Positions 1 to 9,311 of a stretch of DNA of 64,000 nt are shown in pieces; position 1 is the stretch's first letter; each line of letters begins with the position of its first letter. The stretch is taken from NCBI GenBank assembly GCA_900540255.1, contig UQFE01000005.1, positions 1 through 64,000 of the forward strand, in the 5' to 3' direction. The stretch is from an uncultured Clostridium sp. Its GTDB lineage: Bacteria; Bacillota; Clostridia; Clostridiales; Clostridiaceae. The position numbers and the translations under genes are program-made. Under the pieces are notes generated by a model, which was not told where the DNA came from, did no database searches, and worked only from the letters and a program-made list of their open reading frames with translations.

Positions 1-391
1 TTAATTACTATTGATTACAACATACTATTCTTGTTGACTATCGTCAAGTGCTATCCATCTCCCACTTATAGAATATGGGAGAATTTCACACATTAAGGTT
101 AAATAAATTTTAAAATGATACATTACAATAACAACATTTTTATATAACAGGTGCATATACTTAACATTAAATACCATCACTTATATCAACAACATTTTGA
201 TATAACATAGTTATATAAAGCCATAACACTAACTAATTAAAACCCCTCCCCCAACCATTTCCTTTATTGCACACCAAAAAATAGCAAAATAAAAACTTTT
301 TACTTTTTATATACCTCTTTCCTAAAACAACCCTCAAAATTCTTTATTAAAAATATAAAATATGTTGAATTATCACAAAATATATTTATAC
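1..391. other. intergenic region, no gene seen
   Basis: AT-rich stretch at the window edge with no open frame that has a ribosome site. The only structure I see is a 7-bp hairpin at 58-82 (TCTCCCA, 11-nt loop, TGGGAGA). It may belong to whatever lies left of the window. Confidence 0.6.
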
Positions 392-419
392 AAAAAGGCC
401 CTAGTAAAAACTAGGACCT
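392..419 (-). terminator. adhE terminator
   Basis: On the minus strand GGTCCTAG pairs with CTAGGGCC around a short A/T loop and is followed by TTTTTG. It starts 15 bp after the adhE stop codon, as expected for an intrinsic terminator. Confidence 0.85.
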
Positions 420-433
420 ATATATATTATTAA

Positions 434-3082
434 TTATTTAGTTTTCTTTTCTTTTTTAGCTATAGCTGCTTCAGCCTTTGCTTCATTTTTAGCATTTTCA
501 CCATAGTAGCTAGTGATATACATTTCTTTTAATTCCTTCATTAATGGATATCTTGGGTTAGCTCCTGTACATTGGTCATCAAATGCTTGCTCAACCATTT
601 CATCTAATGTTTCGAAGAATTTAACTTCGCTTACACCAGCATCTTTAATTGTCTTAGGCATATTTACTTTGTTTTGTAACTCATCTATAGCCTTTAATAA
701 TAATTCAACTTTTTCAGCTTCAGTGTTTCCACCTAATCCTAAATGATCAGCAATCTTAGCATATCTCCATGCTGCATTTGGATATTTGTATTGAGCAAAT
801 GCTGCTTGCTTAGTTGGAGCATCAGTAGCATTGAACTTAATAACTTCTTTCATAACTAAAGAGTTAGCCATACCGTGTGGTAAGTGATGGAATGCACCTA
901 GCTTATGAGCCATTGAGTGGTTAATTCCTAAGAATGCATTACTGAATGCCATACCAGCCATACAAGATGCATGAGCCATTTTTTCTCTTGCCTTAATGTT
1001 AGTTGTACCTTCATTGTAAGCATCTGGTAAATATTTGAATACTAATCTAATTGCTTCTAAAGCTAATCCATTAGTGTATTCAGATGCCATTACTGAAACA
1101 TAAGCTTCAACTGCGTGAACTAATACATCAATACCAGCACAAGCTGTTAATCCCTTAGGAGAAGTCATCATTAATTCAGCATCAACAATAGCCATATCTG
1201 GAGTTAATTCATAATCAGCTAATGGATATTTAACTCCTGTTTCTTCATCAGTTATAACTGCAAATGGAGTAACTTCTGATCCAGTACCAGCTGAAGTTGC
1301 TATAGCAACCATCATAGCCTTTTGACCCATTGTTGGGAATTTGTATATTCTCTTTCTTATATCCATGAATGTCATAGCTAAATCATGGAAGTTAACTTCT
1401 GGATGTTCATACATAACCCACATAATTTTAGCAGCATCCATAGCTGATCCACCACCAAGTGAAATTATAACATCTGGTTGGAAGTTAGTCATTTCTGCAG
1501 CACCAGCTCTAGCACATCTTAATGTTGGGTCTGGTTCAACATCTGAGAATATTTTGTATTGGATTCCTTGTGCTTCTAAAACTTCTGTAACCTTGTTAGT
1601 ATATCCCATTTCAAATAATACTTTATCTGTTACAATGAACGCTTTCTTTTTACCCATTTCACCTAATTCAGCTAAAGCTACTGGTAAACATCCGTATTTG
1701 AAGTAAGTTTTTTCTGGAACTCTAAACCAAAGCATATTTTCTCTCCTTTCAGCAATGCTCTTAACATTAATTAAGTGCTTAGGACCAACATTTTCTGAAA
1801 CTGAGTTTCCTCCCCATGATCCACATCCTAATGTTAATGATGGTGCTAACTTGAAGTTAAATAAGTCTCCGATAGCCCCTTGAGCTGCTGGCATGTTAAT
1901 TAATGTTCTAGCAGTTTTCATTCTTTCACCGAATGTTAATACTCTATCTCTATTCTTTAATTGATCAGTGTATAAAACTGATGTATGACCCATACCACCT
2001 AATTCAATTAATCTATCAGCTTTATCTAAAGCTTCTTCAAATGATTTAGCTTTGTACATAGCTAATACTGGAGATAATTTTTCATGTGAGAATGGTTCTT
2101 CTAATTCAACTGAAGTAACTTCTCCAACTAAAACTTTAGCGCTTTCTGGAACGTTAACTCCTGCCATCTTAGCAATCTTATAAGCAGATTGACCAACCAT
2201 GTCAGCATTTAATCCACCTTTTTCATTTAAGATTATGCTTCTAACTTTATCTATTTCTTCACCTTTAAGGATGTATGCTCCTCTTTCAGCTAATTCTTTC
2301 TTAACTTCATCATAAACTTCTTCTAAAACAATGATTGATTGTTCTGATGCACAGATAACACCGTTATCAAATGTCTTAGAAAGTAATATTGAGTTTACAG
2401 CCATTTTAATGTGAGCTGATTCATCAATTATTGCTGGAGTGTTACCTGCTCCAACCCCTAAAGCTGGTCTTCCTGATGAGTAAGCAGCCTTAACCATTGC
2501 TGGACCACCTGTAGCTAATATTATATCTGATTCTCTCATAACGTTTTGTGATAATTCAACTGATGGTTGATCTATCCATCCTATTATTCCTTCTGGAGCT
2601 CCTGCTTTAACTGCAGCTTCTAAAACTATTCTAGCTGCTTCTATTGTAGCATTTTTAGCTCTTGGATGTGGAGATATTATTATAGCATTTCTAGTCTTTA
2701 AAGCTATTAAACACTTGAATATTGCTGTTGATGTTGGGTTTGTTGTTGGAACTATGGCAGATATAACACCGATTGGTTCTGCTACCTTAGTGATTCCACT
2801 TGTTTTATCTTCTTCTAAAACTCCACAAGTTTTCATATTTTTATATTGGTTATATATATATTCAGCAGCAAAGTTGTTTTTTACAACTTTATCTTCAACT
2901 ATTCCCATTCCAGTTTCTTCTACAGCTAATTTAGCTAACTTAATTCTGTTATGGTTAGCTGCTAAAGCTGCTTGTCTAAATATTTCGTCTACTTGCTCTT
3001 GAGTGTAAGTAGCGAATTTCTTTTGTGCTTCTCTTAATTGTTTAATTCTTGCTGTTAATTCTTGAGCGTTTGTAACTTTCAT
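434..3082 (-). CDS. adhE: bifunctional acetaldehyde-CoA/alcohol dehydrogenase AdhE
   Basis: Reduces acetyl-CoA to acetaldehyde and then ethanol, using two NADH, as a cytoplasmic fermentative enzyme. At 882 residues it has the usual fused length. Residues 1 to about 430 are the aldehyde dehydrogenase half, with the catalytic cysteine at 244 in NGVICASEQ. The C-terminal half is an iron-dependent alcohol dehydrogenase with the SLGGGSAMDAAK nucleotide loop and the His-rich iron-binding segment at about 722-741 (HSMAHKLGAFHHLPHG). The tail is Lys/Ala-rich. The start follows AGGAGG closely. The gene stands alone between its own promoter and terminator, and the upstream Rex-like site suggests control by NADH/NAD ratio. 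Family identity is near certain; Rex control is inferred. Confidence 0.98.
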   Translation of the reverse strand: MKVTNAQELTARIKQLREAQKKFATYTQEQVDEIFRQAALAANHNRIKLAKLAVEETGMGIVEDKVVKNNFAAEYIYNQYKNMKTCGVLEEDKTSGITKVAEPIGVISAIVPTTNPTSTAIFKCLIALKTRNAIIISPHPRAKNATIEAARIVLEAAVKAGAPEGIIGWIDQPSVELSQNVMRESDIILATGGPAMVKAAYSSGRPALGVGAGNTPAIIDESAHIKMAVNSILLSKTFDNGVICASEQSIIVLEEVYDEVKKELAERGAYILKGEEIDKVRSIILNEKGGLNADMVGQSAYKIAKMAGVNVPESAKVLVGEVTSVELEEPFSHEKLSPVLAMYKAKSFEEALDKADRLIELGGMGHTSVLYTDQLKNRDRVLTFGERMKTARTLINMPAAQGAIGDLFNFKLAPSLTLGCGSWGGNSVSENVGPKHLINVKSIAERRENMLWFRVPEKTYFKYGCLPVALAELGEMGKKKAFIVTDKVLFEMGYTNKVTEVLEAQGIQYKIFSDVEPDPTLRCARAGAAEMTNFQPDVIISLGGGSAMDAAKIMWVMYEHPEVNFHDLAMTFMDIRKRIYKFPTMGQKAMMVAIATSAGTGSEVTPFAVITDEETGVKYPLADYELTPDMAIVDAELMMTSPKGLTACAGIDVLVHAVEAYVSVMASEYTNGLALEAIRLVFKYLPDAYNEGTTNIKAREKMAHASCMAGMAFSNAFLGINHSMAHKLGAFHHLPHGMANSLVMKEVIKFNATDAPTKQAAFAQYKYPNAAWRYAKIADHLGLGGNTEAEKVELLLKAIDELQNKVNMPKTIKDAGVSEVKFFETLDEMVEQAFDDQCTGANPRYPLMKELKEMYITSYYGENAKNEAKAEAAIAKKEKKTK

Positions 3083-3169
3083 TTATTACATCCTCCTAAA
3101 TACTCAATATTTATAATAATTTTTAATTGATCTCTTAATTTCAGTGGCTTTGTTAAGTTTTTATTTTAA

Positions 3170-3187
3170 TTGTTAACTTTTTAACTT
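3170..3187 (-). promoter_or_regulatory. candidate Rex operator of adhE
   Basis: TTGTTAACTTTTTAACTT matches the clostridial Rex consensus TTGTTAA-N4-TTAACAA except at the last two bases. It lies just downstream of the predicted transcription start, where bound Rex would block initiation or elongation. AdhE is a well-known Rex target in clostridia. A weaker half-site (TTTGTTAAG) lies at about 3150. Confidence 0.7.
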
Positions 3188-3199
3188 ACCCACAACCTT

Positions 3200-3228
3200 A
3201 TTGTACTAGCTTGTTTAATTTTTGTCAA
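3200..3228 (-). promoter_or_regulatory. adhE sigma-A promoter
   Basis: Minus-strand TTGACA (3223-3228), a 17-bp spacer, then TACAAT (3200-3205). The predicted start near 3193 gives a leader of about 110 nt. The match to the vegetative consensus is nearly perfect. Confidence 0.8.
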
Positions 3229-3239
3229 ACTTTTTTTTA

Positions 3240-3683
3240 ATTTTTTTAAGTTTTATTTTTTATTTTTCCTATAATCCCCTTATTTCTCATTATAAGAAAT
3301 ATTTTTACCCACTTAATATTATTTTAGACATTCTTTTCAAATTACTAAAAGGCTTTTTCCCATTAATATTATAATTTAATTATTTATTATATTTAACTCT
3401 CAAAATCACTATCGTTATATTAATAACAATTTCCTTTTATCTAATTATAATACTTACATTTCAATTTATTTTTTACTAAATTATTTTTTTCCCTAATCAT
3501 AATATTTTATTTATATAATAATCTTTGTTTTAGTAATTGATTTATATTAAGTATTAAATATATATAATTTAAAGTGTAATTACTTTATTTTGAATTAAGA
3601 AATTTTAAAAATATAGTATTTATATATCTTATAAAATCAACTTTAATTTAGGCCAGGTCATATAAAAAAATATCAATTAAATA
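3240..3683. other. intergenic AT-rich region
   Basis: About 440 bp with no credible open frame, RNA gene or clear repeat. It holds homopolymer-rich A/T sequence between the adhE promoter and the hairpin following the ABC transporter operon. Confidence 0.6.
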
Positions 3684-3746
3684 ATATGCTCCCATTATGA
3701 TAAACAGTTTAAATTTATAAACCAATCTACCATAAAGGGAGCATAT
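3684..3746 (-). terminator. large hairpin after ABC transporter operon
   Basis: Ten-base arms ATATGCTCCC and GGGAGCATAT enclose 43 nt that contain a second palindrome, GTTTATAAATTTAAAC. It starts 26 bp after the ATPase stop. There is no strong U-run, so it may be an mRNA-stabilising structure rather than a classic terminator. Confidence 0.55.
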
Positions 3747-3771
3747 GCTATATATATTTATTTTTTATCTA

Positions 3772-4575
3772 TTAAGCAAGAGATGTTAATAAACTCCTAT
3801 CACTTAATTCACCTAATGCATTTGCTTTGCTAAACATCTCCATTAACTTCTCTGTAGTTAAATTTTTCTTTTCTTTTCCCTTAACATCAATAATTATTTT
3901 TCCTTGATGCATCATAAGCAATCTATTTCCACATTCTAAAGCATGCTTCATATTATGAGTTACCATTATTGTAGTAATCCCCTTTTCCTTAACAACTTCC
4001 TTAGTAATTTCCATAACCTTAGCTGATGTTTTAGGATCTAAAGCTGCTGTATGTTCATCAAGAAGTAATAGTTTTGGTTCAGACATAACAGCCATCATTA
4101 ATGTTAATGCTTGTCTTTGTCCTCCTGATAATAATGTAACCTTATTATAAAGCTTATTTTCTAATCCTAAATCAATCTTAGTTAATAATTCCTTATAATA
4201 ATCTATTCTTTTCTTATTAATTCCAAAGGAAAGGCCATATCTTTTACCTTTATTATCTGCTAATGATAAATTTTCTAATATTGTCATGTTAGGTGATACA
4301 CCTAATGATGGATTTTGATATACTCTTCCTATTTGCTTTGCTCGTTTAAATTCATCTTTATGAGATACATCTTTTCCATCTAATAATATTAATCCAGAAT
4401 CAACACTTATATTTCCACTTATTAAATTTAATAAAGTTGATTTTCCAGCTCCATTAGAACCAATAATAGTAACAAATTCACCTTTCTTTATATCAACATT
4501 AAAATTATCAAAAACCTTATTTTCATTTATGGTGTTAGTATTAAAAACCTTGCATAATCCCAGAATCTTTAGCAT
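3772..4575 (-). CDS. ABC transporter ATP-binding protein (COG1101/TrpZ-like)
   Basis: Cytoplasmic ATPase that would power the importer formed with the two upstream genes. It shows a Walker A loop GSNGAGKST, the signature LSGGQRQAL and Walker B LLLLDEHTAALDP. The open frame extends to 4641, but the best start is the third of three consecutive ATGs at 4575, spaced correctly behind AAGGGTGGTG. This gives 268 residues overlapping the permease end by about 35 bp, which implies coupled translation. The usual D-loop proline is replaced by His in DEHTAAL, which is common in this subgroup. Substrate cannot be read from the ATPase; tryptophan or another aromatic compound is suggested only by the family. 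Confidence 0.9.
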   Translation of the reverse strand: MLKILGLCKVFNTNTINENKVFDNFNVDIKKGEFVTIIGSNGAGKSTLLNLISGNISVDSGLILLDGKDVSHKDEFKRAKQIGRVYQNPSLGVSPNMTILENLSLADNKGKRYGLSFGINKKRIDYYKELLTKIDLGLENKLYNKVTLLSGGQRQALTLMMAVMSEPKLLLLDEHTAALDPKTSAKVMEITKEVVKEKGITTIMVTHNMKHALECGNRLLMMHQGKIIIDVKGKEKKNLTTEKLMEMFSKANALGELSDRSLLTSLA

Positions 4576-5461
4576 CATCATCACCACCCTTATCATTAAT
4601 TGATTTTGTATTACTCTTTTTACGTTTAAATTTAAATACATTATTATTTGCAGCTAGTGCTATTGCAACTAAAACAGCTGTTAATATCTTTAAGTCATTT
4701 GGATTTAATTTCATCCATAAAGCAACTGCTATTACTAATTTATATATAATAGCTCCAAATATGGATAAAGTAGTAACTTTTATAAATGATATCTTTCCAA
4801 ATATAGATACACCTATTATTACTGCAGCTAATCCCATTACTACTATACCTGTTCCCATAGTAACATCTGAAAATCCTTGGTGCTGAGCTGTTAATGCTCC
4901 TGCTAATGATACTAATCCATTGCTAATTGCCAATCCTAAAACTTTTACTAAGTTTTTATTTACTCCAAGTGAAGATACTACTTGTTCATTATCTCCTACT
5001 GCTGTAAGTAAAAATCCACTTTTAGTTTTTAAATATAAGTCTAAAATAACTTTTACAACTATTACTATTGCTAAAATGATAAATATTGGACTTATCTTAA
5101 TATCCTTAAAAATATAATTTGTATTAAATAAAGGTATATTAGATTTACCCATTATTCTTAAATTAACTGAATAAAGCCCCATCATTACAAGTATTCCAGA
5201 CATTAAATTACTTATTTTAAGCTTAACATGTAAAAAACCTGTTATAGCTCCTGCAATTGCACCTCCAATTGTTGCTACAATTATAGATACCCATGCATTT
5301 ACTCCATTTACTAAAAATGCTGCTGATATTGCTGCTCCCAAAGGAAACGTCCCATCCACTGAAAGATCTGGAAAATCCAATATCTTATAAGTTATATAAA
5401 CTCCCATTGCAACTAATGCAAATAATAAACCTTGTTCTAATGCATTAACTACTAATTCCAC
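4541..5461 (-). CDS. ABC transporter permease (COG4120/TrpY-like)
   Basis: Integral membrane permease of 306 residues, nearly all hydrophobic segments, with a short basic C-terminus. It resembles the branched-chain-type permease fold, including the early DLSVDGTFPLGAA stretch typical of this uncharacterised importer family. Its start codon is directly adjacent to the stop of the substrate-binding protein gene and its end overlaps the ATPase gene, so the three form one operon. A single permease gene would have to act as a homodimer. Substrate is unproven. Confidence 0.9.
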   Translation of the reverse strand: MELVVNALEQGLLFALVAMGVYITYKILDFPDLSVDGTFPLGAAISAAFLVNGVNAWVSIIVATIGGAIAGAITGFLHVKLKISNLMSGILVMMGLYSVNLRIMGKSNIPLFNTNYIFKDIKISPIFIILAIVIVVKVILDLYLKTKSGFLLTAVGDNEQVVSSLGVNKNLVKVLGLAISNGLVSLAGALTAQHQGFSDVTMGTGIVVMGLAAVIIGVSIFGKISFIKVTTLSIFGAIIYKLVIAVALWMKLNPNDLKILTAVLVAIALAANNNVFKFKRKKSNTKSINDKGGDDDAKDSGIMQGF

Positions 5462-6501
5462 TATTTAACCCCTCCAGTTACTTTAGCAGCCTTAGAATTA
5501 ATATCATCTGGAACAGTTATATTTAATTTTTTAACTACATCAGTATTAATTGTTATTGTCATATCACTTAAAGTTGTTATTTCTATATCACTTGGTGATT
5601 TTCCATTTAAAATTTCAGCAGCCTTATATCCTGCTTCTTTTCCTAACTTATTATAATCTATACCACTTGAACAAAGTCCACCTTTTGATACTCCAGCTTC
5701 TTCACCACATAATATAGGTATATTTTTGCTTAAACAAATATTTCCTACTAAATCATAAGCTGAAGCTACAGTGTTATCAGTTGGTGCATATAATGCATCT
5801 ATTTCTCCTAATGCAGCAGTTAAATTTTGATTTATTTCATTTACTGTTGTAACTGAAATTTCTTTAACCTTGATATTTTTCTTTTCAGCTTCTTTCTTTA
5901 ATTCTTGCACTTGAGCTAAAGAATTTGCTTCTGAAGAATTATAAATAACACCTATTGTTTTTATATCTGGAACTAATTTTGTTAATAATTCTAATTGTTT
6001 TTCCATAGAAACCATATCAGATGTTCCTGTAACATTAGTTCCTGAACTTTCCCATGATTTTGCTACTCCAGCATCAATAGGATCTGTAACTGCTGTAAAT
6101 ACTATTGGAATATCCTTTGTTGAATTATATGATGCTTGTAAGCTTGAAGTAGCTATTGCAAATATTAAATCTACATTAGAAGTAACAAATTGATCTGATA
6201 TAGTTTTTGCAATTGCCATATCTCCTTGTGCATTTTGATAATTAATTTTTAAATTTTTACCTTCTTCAAATCCCTTTTCTTTCAATCCTTCAATAAATCC
6301 TTCTCTTGATGCATCTAATGCATCGTGTTGTACTAATTGATTTATTCCAATAGTATATGTTTTACCATCTTCATTAGTACTTTCACTTGCTTTAGTTGCA
6401 TTTTCACCTTTTTCACTTGAGTTATTGCTTGAGCAAGACATTAATCCTGTCATAACTAATAATCCGCTTAAAATTAAAGCTAATTTTTTCTTTCCTACCA
6501 T
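5461..6501 (-). CDS. ABC transporter substrate-binding lipoprotein (COG2984/TrpX-like)
   Basis: Extracytoplasmic binding protein of 346 residues. The N-terminus is a lipoprotein signal: Lys-rich start, hydrophobic core, then the lipobox LMSCSS with Cys at residue 23, followed by a Ser/Asn/Glu-rich linker. The mature part has the two-lobed periplasmic-binding fold of COG2984 with the motifs YTIGINQLVQHDALD and IPIVFTAVTDPI. First gene of the importer operon, with AGGAGG ahead of ATG. Streptococcal relatives (TrpX) import tryptophan, but no T-box leader or trp operator is visible upstream, so I do not assign the substrate. Confidence 0.92.
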   Translation of the reverse strand: MVGKKKLALILSGLLVMTGLMSCSSNNSSEKGENATKASESTNEDGKTYTIGINQLVQHDALDASREGFIEGLKEKGFEEGKNLKINYQNAQGDMAIAKTISDQFVTSNVDLIFAIATSSLQASYNSTKDIPIVFTAVTDPIDAGVAKSWESSGTNVTGTSDMVSMEKQLELLTKLVPDIKTIGVIYNSSEANSLAQVQELKKEAEKKNIKVKEISVTTVNEINQNLTAALGEIDALYAPTDNTVASAYDLVGNICLSKNIPILCGEEAGVSKGGLCSSGIDYNKLGKEAGYKAAEILNGKSPSDIEITTLSDMTITINTDVVKKLNITVPDDINSKAAKVTGGVK

Positions 6502-6856
6502 ATTTCTATCCTCCTAAAATTCAAAATAACCTAGCTTGTCCTATTACCCTTCTTTTTTACCTTCTACAACTATAAAACTATATGTAATTTTATTCTTATT
6601 TAATCATTATAGTGTTTTTTTATCCTTTTGTTACCAAAACTTAAGTTATTATATTAAATTATTAATTTTAATAATACCATTATTTGGATATAATGTAAAT
6701 ATTAATATTTTATTGAATAACTTACTTTTAATTCTATATAAATATGAAAAATCTTTTATCTTCACACTAACTTTGTGGAATTAATTTTATATGAAATAAA
6801 TTACATAACTAAACTTTACTACTTCAAAACTTTTATTCTTTTCCATATATTAAAAT
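6502..6856. other. leader and promoter region of ABC importer
   Basis: About 350 bp without a supported gene. A plausible minus-strand -10 (TATAAT) lies at 6606-6611, but no good -35 is spaced from it. I see no T-box, riboswitch or repeat. An open frame on the plus strand here lacks a ribosome site and is not counted. Confidence 0.5.
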
Positions 6857-6909
6857 AAGGCTATATAAAAACTTATCATAATAAAATAAAGTTTTATATA
6901 GCCTTTTAT
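6857..6909 (-). terminator. terminator after HutP-like gene
   Basis: AAGGCTATATAAAAACTT pairs with AAGTTTTATATAGCCTT across a 17-nt A/T loop. It lies just after the stop at 6925 and is U-rich on the exit side in either direction. Confidence 0.75.
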
Positions 6910-6924
6910 TAATATCATTTTATA

Positions 6925-7341
6925 TTATTCAGGAACAGCTCTATGCCCTATTCCTATTACTACTTCATCTAAATGTAATAACCCAACACTTAAAAATATA
7001 CATACACTTAAATGCTGACCCTTTCTAGCAATTCCTACTTTCCCTCCAACATTTTGACCAGTAGCCCTTTCCCTAACTTGCATTAATGCATCTCTTGTTG
7101 CTCCAATTACTCCACCTTCATGTAAATGCTCTTCCCTAATAACATTACTTCTTTTAGATGCTACTAAAGTTCTTTCCATAATTTTTGTTGTTGATTCATT
7201 TATATTTCCACCAATATTAACTGCAGTTGCTAAAATTCCCTCTTTTTTATATTCTGCTTTTAACTTTTCTTCTTCTTCCCTAGTGGAAATAGCCATTTGT
7301 GTGGCAACCTTTGCAACTTCCATGCTTAAATTAAAATACAT
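6925..7341 (-). CDS. HutP family protein
   Basis: Small cytoplasmic protein of 138 residues from the preferred ATG at 7341, which follows GGGAGAGG at good spacing; an earlier in-frame ATG at 7356 has poor spacing. The core motifs EGGVIGATRDALMQVRERA and the C-terminal HLDEVVIGIGHRAVP match the HutP family, whose Bacillus member is a histidine- and Mg-dependent RNA antiterminator of the hut operon. No hut genes are nearby and no hut-type leader is seen, so the target here is unknown. Clostridia often carry such lone HutP-like genes. Family call fairly firm, role open. Confidence 0.75.
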   Translation of the reverse strand: MYFNLSMEVAKVATQMAISTREEEEKLKAEYKKEGILATAVNIGGNINESTTKIMERTLVASKRSNVIREEHLHEGGVIGATRDALMQVRERATGQNVGGKVGIARKGQHLSVCIFLSVGLLHLDEVVIGIGHRAVPE

Positions 7342-7448
7342 TCTAACCTCTCCCATACTCCATAATAAACTTTAATAAATTAATTTATCCCAATTTTATT
7401 TCTAATATATAATTTCTTATTGTAAAATTAACTATGTGAATTTTAAAC

Positions 7449-7916
7449 TTACTTTTTTAAATTATACTTTTCTTCAAAAAAATTAACCATTTTCTTAAGG
7501 GCAGTAATTAATATCTCTTCTTCATCCTTTGGAAGTTCCTTCATTATACTCTTTATCATATCATCATGAAAATCAGCATGACTCTTAAAAGCTTCATCAC
7601 CTTTTTCTGTTAATTTAATTAATACAACTCTTCTATCTTCTTCGATTCTTCTTCTTTCAACATATTCTTTCTTAATTAATCTATTTATTGCTGTAGTTAA
7701 TGTGCCTACTGTAATTTCTAAATCCCTTGCAACTTCTGTCATAGTCATTTCTCTATCTAATCCAATAGCTTCTATTATATGCATTTCTGTAACAGATAAA
7801 TCGTTAAACTCACCTTCTTTAAGTACAGATGCTTCAATTTTTAAAATATCATTAAATAAATCAACTAACAAAGTATTTAATACATCTCTAGCTTCATTTT
7901 GTATCATTTGTTTCAC
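7449..7916 (-). CDS. MarR family transcriptional regulator
   Basis: Winged-helix regulator of 155 residues with the MarR core: MTMTEVARDLEITVGTLTTAINRLIKKEYV as recognition region, then the wing RRRIEEDRRVVLIKLTEKG. The flanking helices at both ends would make the dimer interface. It resembles FabT-like regulators of fatty-acid synthesis in sequence style, but no fab genes are adjacent and it is transcribed alone. No ligand or operator is deducible from this window. Confidence 0.93.
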   Translation of the reverse strand: MKQMIQNEARDVLNTLLVDLFNDILKIEASVLKEGEFNDLSVTEMHIIEAIGLDREMTMTEVARDLEITVGTLTTAINRLIKKEYVERRRIEEDRRVVLIKLTEKGDEAFKSHADFHDDMIKSIMKELPKDEEEILITALKKMVNFFEEKYNLKK

Positions 7917-8013
7917 TCTCCCAAAATAAACATATATTTTTATTATAAAATAAATTATATAAATTAAGCCAGTATTATTTGAAATTATTTATTAATTAAT
8001 ATTTATAATTATT

Positions 8014-8043
8014 AAAAAAAGGAATGCTTATTCATAGCATTCC
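8014..8043 (-). terminator. terminator after SEC-C gene
   Basis: Minus-strand GGAATGCTATGAATAAGCATTCC is a perfect hairpin of 8-9 bp followed by seven T. Confidence 0.9.
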
Positions 8044-8065
8044 CAAATAATAATTTAAATTACTT

Positions 8066-9190
8066 TTATCCACAACATTTTTTGTATTTTTTACCACTTC
8101 CACAAATACAAGGATCATTTCTTCCTATTTTAACAGTGTTAACAACTCTTGCTTTAAGTTTTTCAACTTCATCTTGTGTATATCCTTTTAAAGACCATTT
8201 TCTAATGCTCTTTGCAAATAATTCTAATTCATGTACAAAAATATTTCTTTCTTCATCTGATTGAATTTCATAAGCTTCAAGGAAGTTATCTATTGCTTCT
8301 TGCATTTCCATTTCATTTTTAATAGCAACAATAAACCCAACTATTTCATCTTTTAATATATTTTTATCTATAACAAAGACTTCACCTAAAACTTTTTCTA
8401 TTTTAGCTCCTTGCTTATTTTCTTCAACAAAATCAATTCTTCCTGCTTTTATTAATGATTTTTTATCAAACTTATAATAATCATTTTCAGCCTTTTCTTG
8501 AAGCTGTAATACACCTTCTACATCTTCAACATCTATATGACATAATAATTTTTCTTCAATTACATAGTCATAACCTAATTCTTCACCATTTGCTATTAAT
8601 CCATTTAAGTATGATTCTTCAAATGTTTTTCCAAATATATTTTCTAAACTAGCTTTTACTAAATCAAAGTTGCATACACCATAATAATAAACCATTCCTG
8701 CCATGGCTTTTATTATTTCTCCATTTAATCTTGCTTTATCTCTAACTTCTTTATTTAGTTGCTTAGAAATAACTTCTTTTAACTCTTCTGGCATTACTAC
8801 AAAAGCTTCCTCATCCTTAATACCAGAAAAAGCTAATCCTCTATTTCTTAAGTAATTTATGTAAATTACTTCATCAAATTTATACTTCTTTAATCCATTT
8901 ACTTTAATTAATTCTTCAACAAATTTTAAAGTATTTTCTTCCATTGATTCTAATGCAATATTAGCCTTAGTTAAAACAACATCTTTGATTTTTTCAACAG
9001 CTGCTGCTTTTTTTAATGTTGTAATACCTTTTACTGAATATTTTTTAGCTATTTTAACTAATTCATCCTTAGTCATTTTTTCTAAAAATGAATTTAATGT
9101 GCAAGCTTCATCTAGACTTTTCCACATTTTTTCATCATTTCTTAAATCCGCCTTTATTATTTCCTCTTGAAGTTTATTCTTATCTTCCAT
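8066..9190 (-). CDS. SEC-C zinc-motif protein, 374 residues
   Basis: The last 20 residues form a SEC-C metal-binding motif, [17 protein letters not shown], like the tail of SecA that binds zinc and SecB or ribosomes. The preceding 350 residues are mostly acidic helices, with a Rho-N/SAP-like helix pair at about 35-70 ([15 protein letters not shown]). No enzyme domain is recognised. Proteins with this layout are common in clostridia and unstudied. It is monocistronic, with GGGGTGACTT upstream of ATG. Function unknown; a nucleic acid or ribosome association is only a guess from the SEC-C and SAP-like parts. Confidence 0.85.
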   Translation of the reverse strand: MEDKNKLQEEIIKADLRNDEKMWKSLDEACTLNSFLEKMTKDELVKIAKKYSVKGITTLKKAAAVEKIKDVVLTKANIALESMEENTLKFVEELIKVNGLKKYKFDEVIYINYLRNRGLAFSGIKDEEAFVVMPEELKEVISKQLNKEVRDKARLNGEIIKAMAGMVYYYGVCNFDLVKASLENIFGKTFEESYLNGLIANGEELGYDYVIEEKLLCHIDVEDVEGVLQLQEKAENDYYKFDKKSLIKAGRIDFVEENKQGAKIEKVLGEVFVIDKNILKDEIVGFIVAIKNEMEMQEAIDNFLEAYEIQSDEERNIFVHELELFAKSIRKWSLKGYTQDEVEKLKARVVNTVKIGRNDPCICGSGKKYKKCCG

Positions 9191-9311
9191 TAAATTAAGT
9201 CACCCCATATTCTATTTTACAAAAAATTCACTTATTCTATTATATAGCTTTTTTTAAGTTAGTCAAAATTATTTTTTACCATTAAAGTATTTAACAAAAA
9301 TTATTCTATTT

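Noticed and set aside
513..3002. Several open frames opposite adhE
   Set aside because: They mirror the codon pattern of adhE on the other strand and have no ribosome sites or recognisable motifs.
6536..6784. 82-codon hydrophobic open frame on the plus strand
   Set aside because: TTG start without ribosome site, composition of random AT-rich DNA, and it lies over the leader of the ABC importer.
6502..6856. T-box leader for the TrpX-like importer
   Set aside because: No AGGGTGGNACCGCG-type T-box core or specifier stem is visible on the minus strand.
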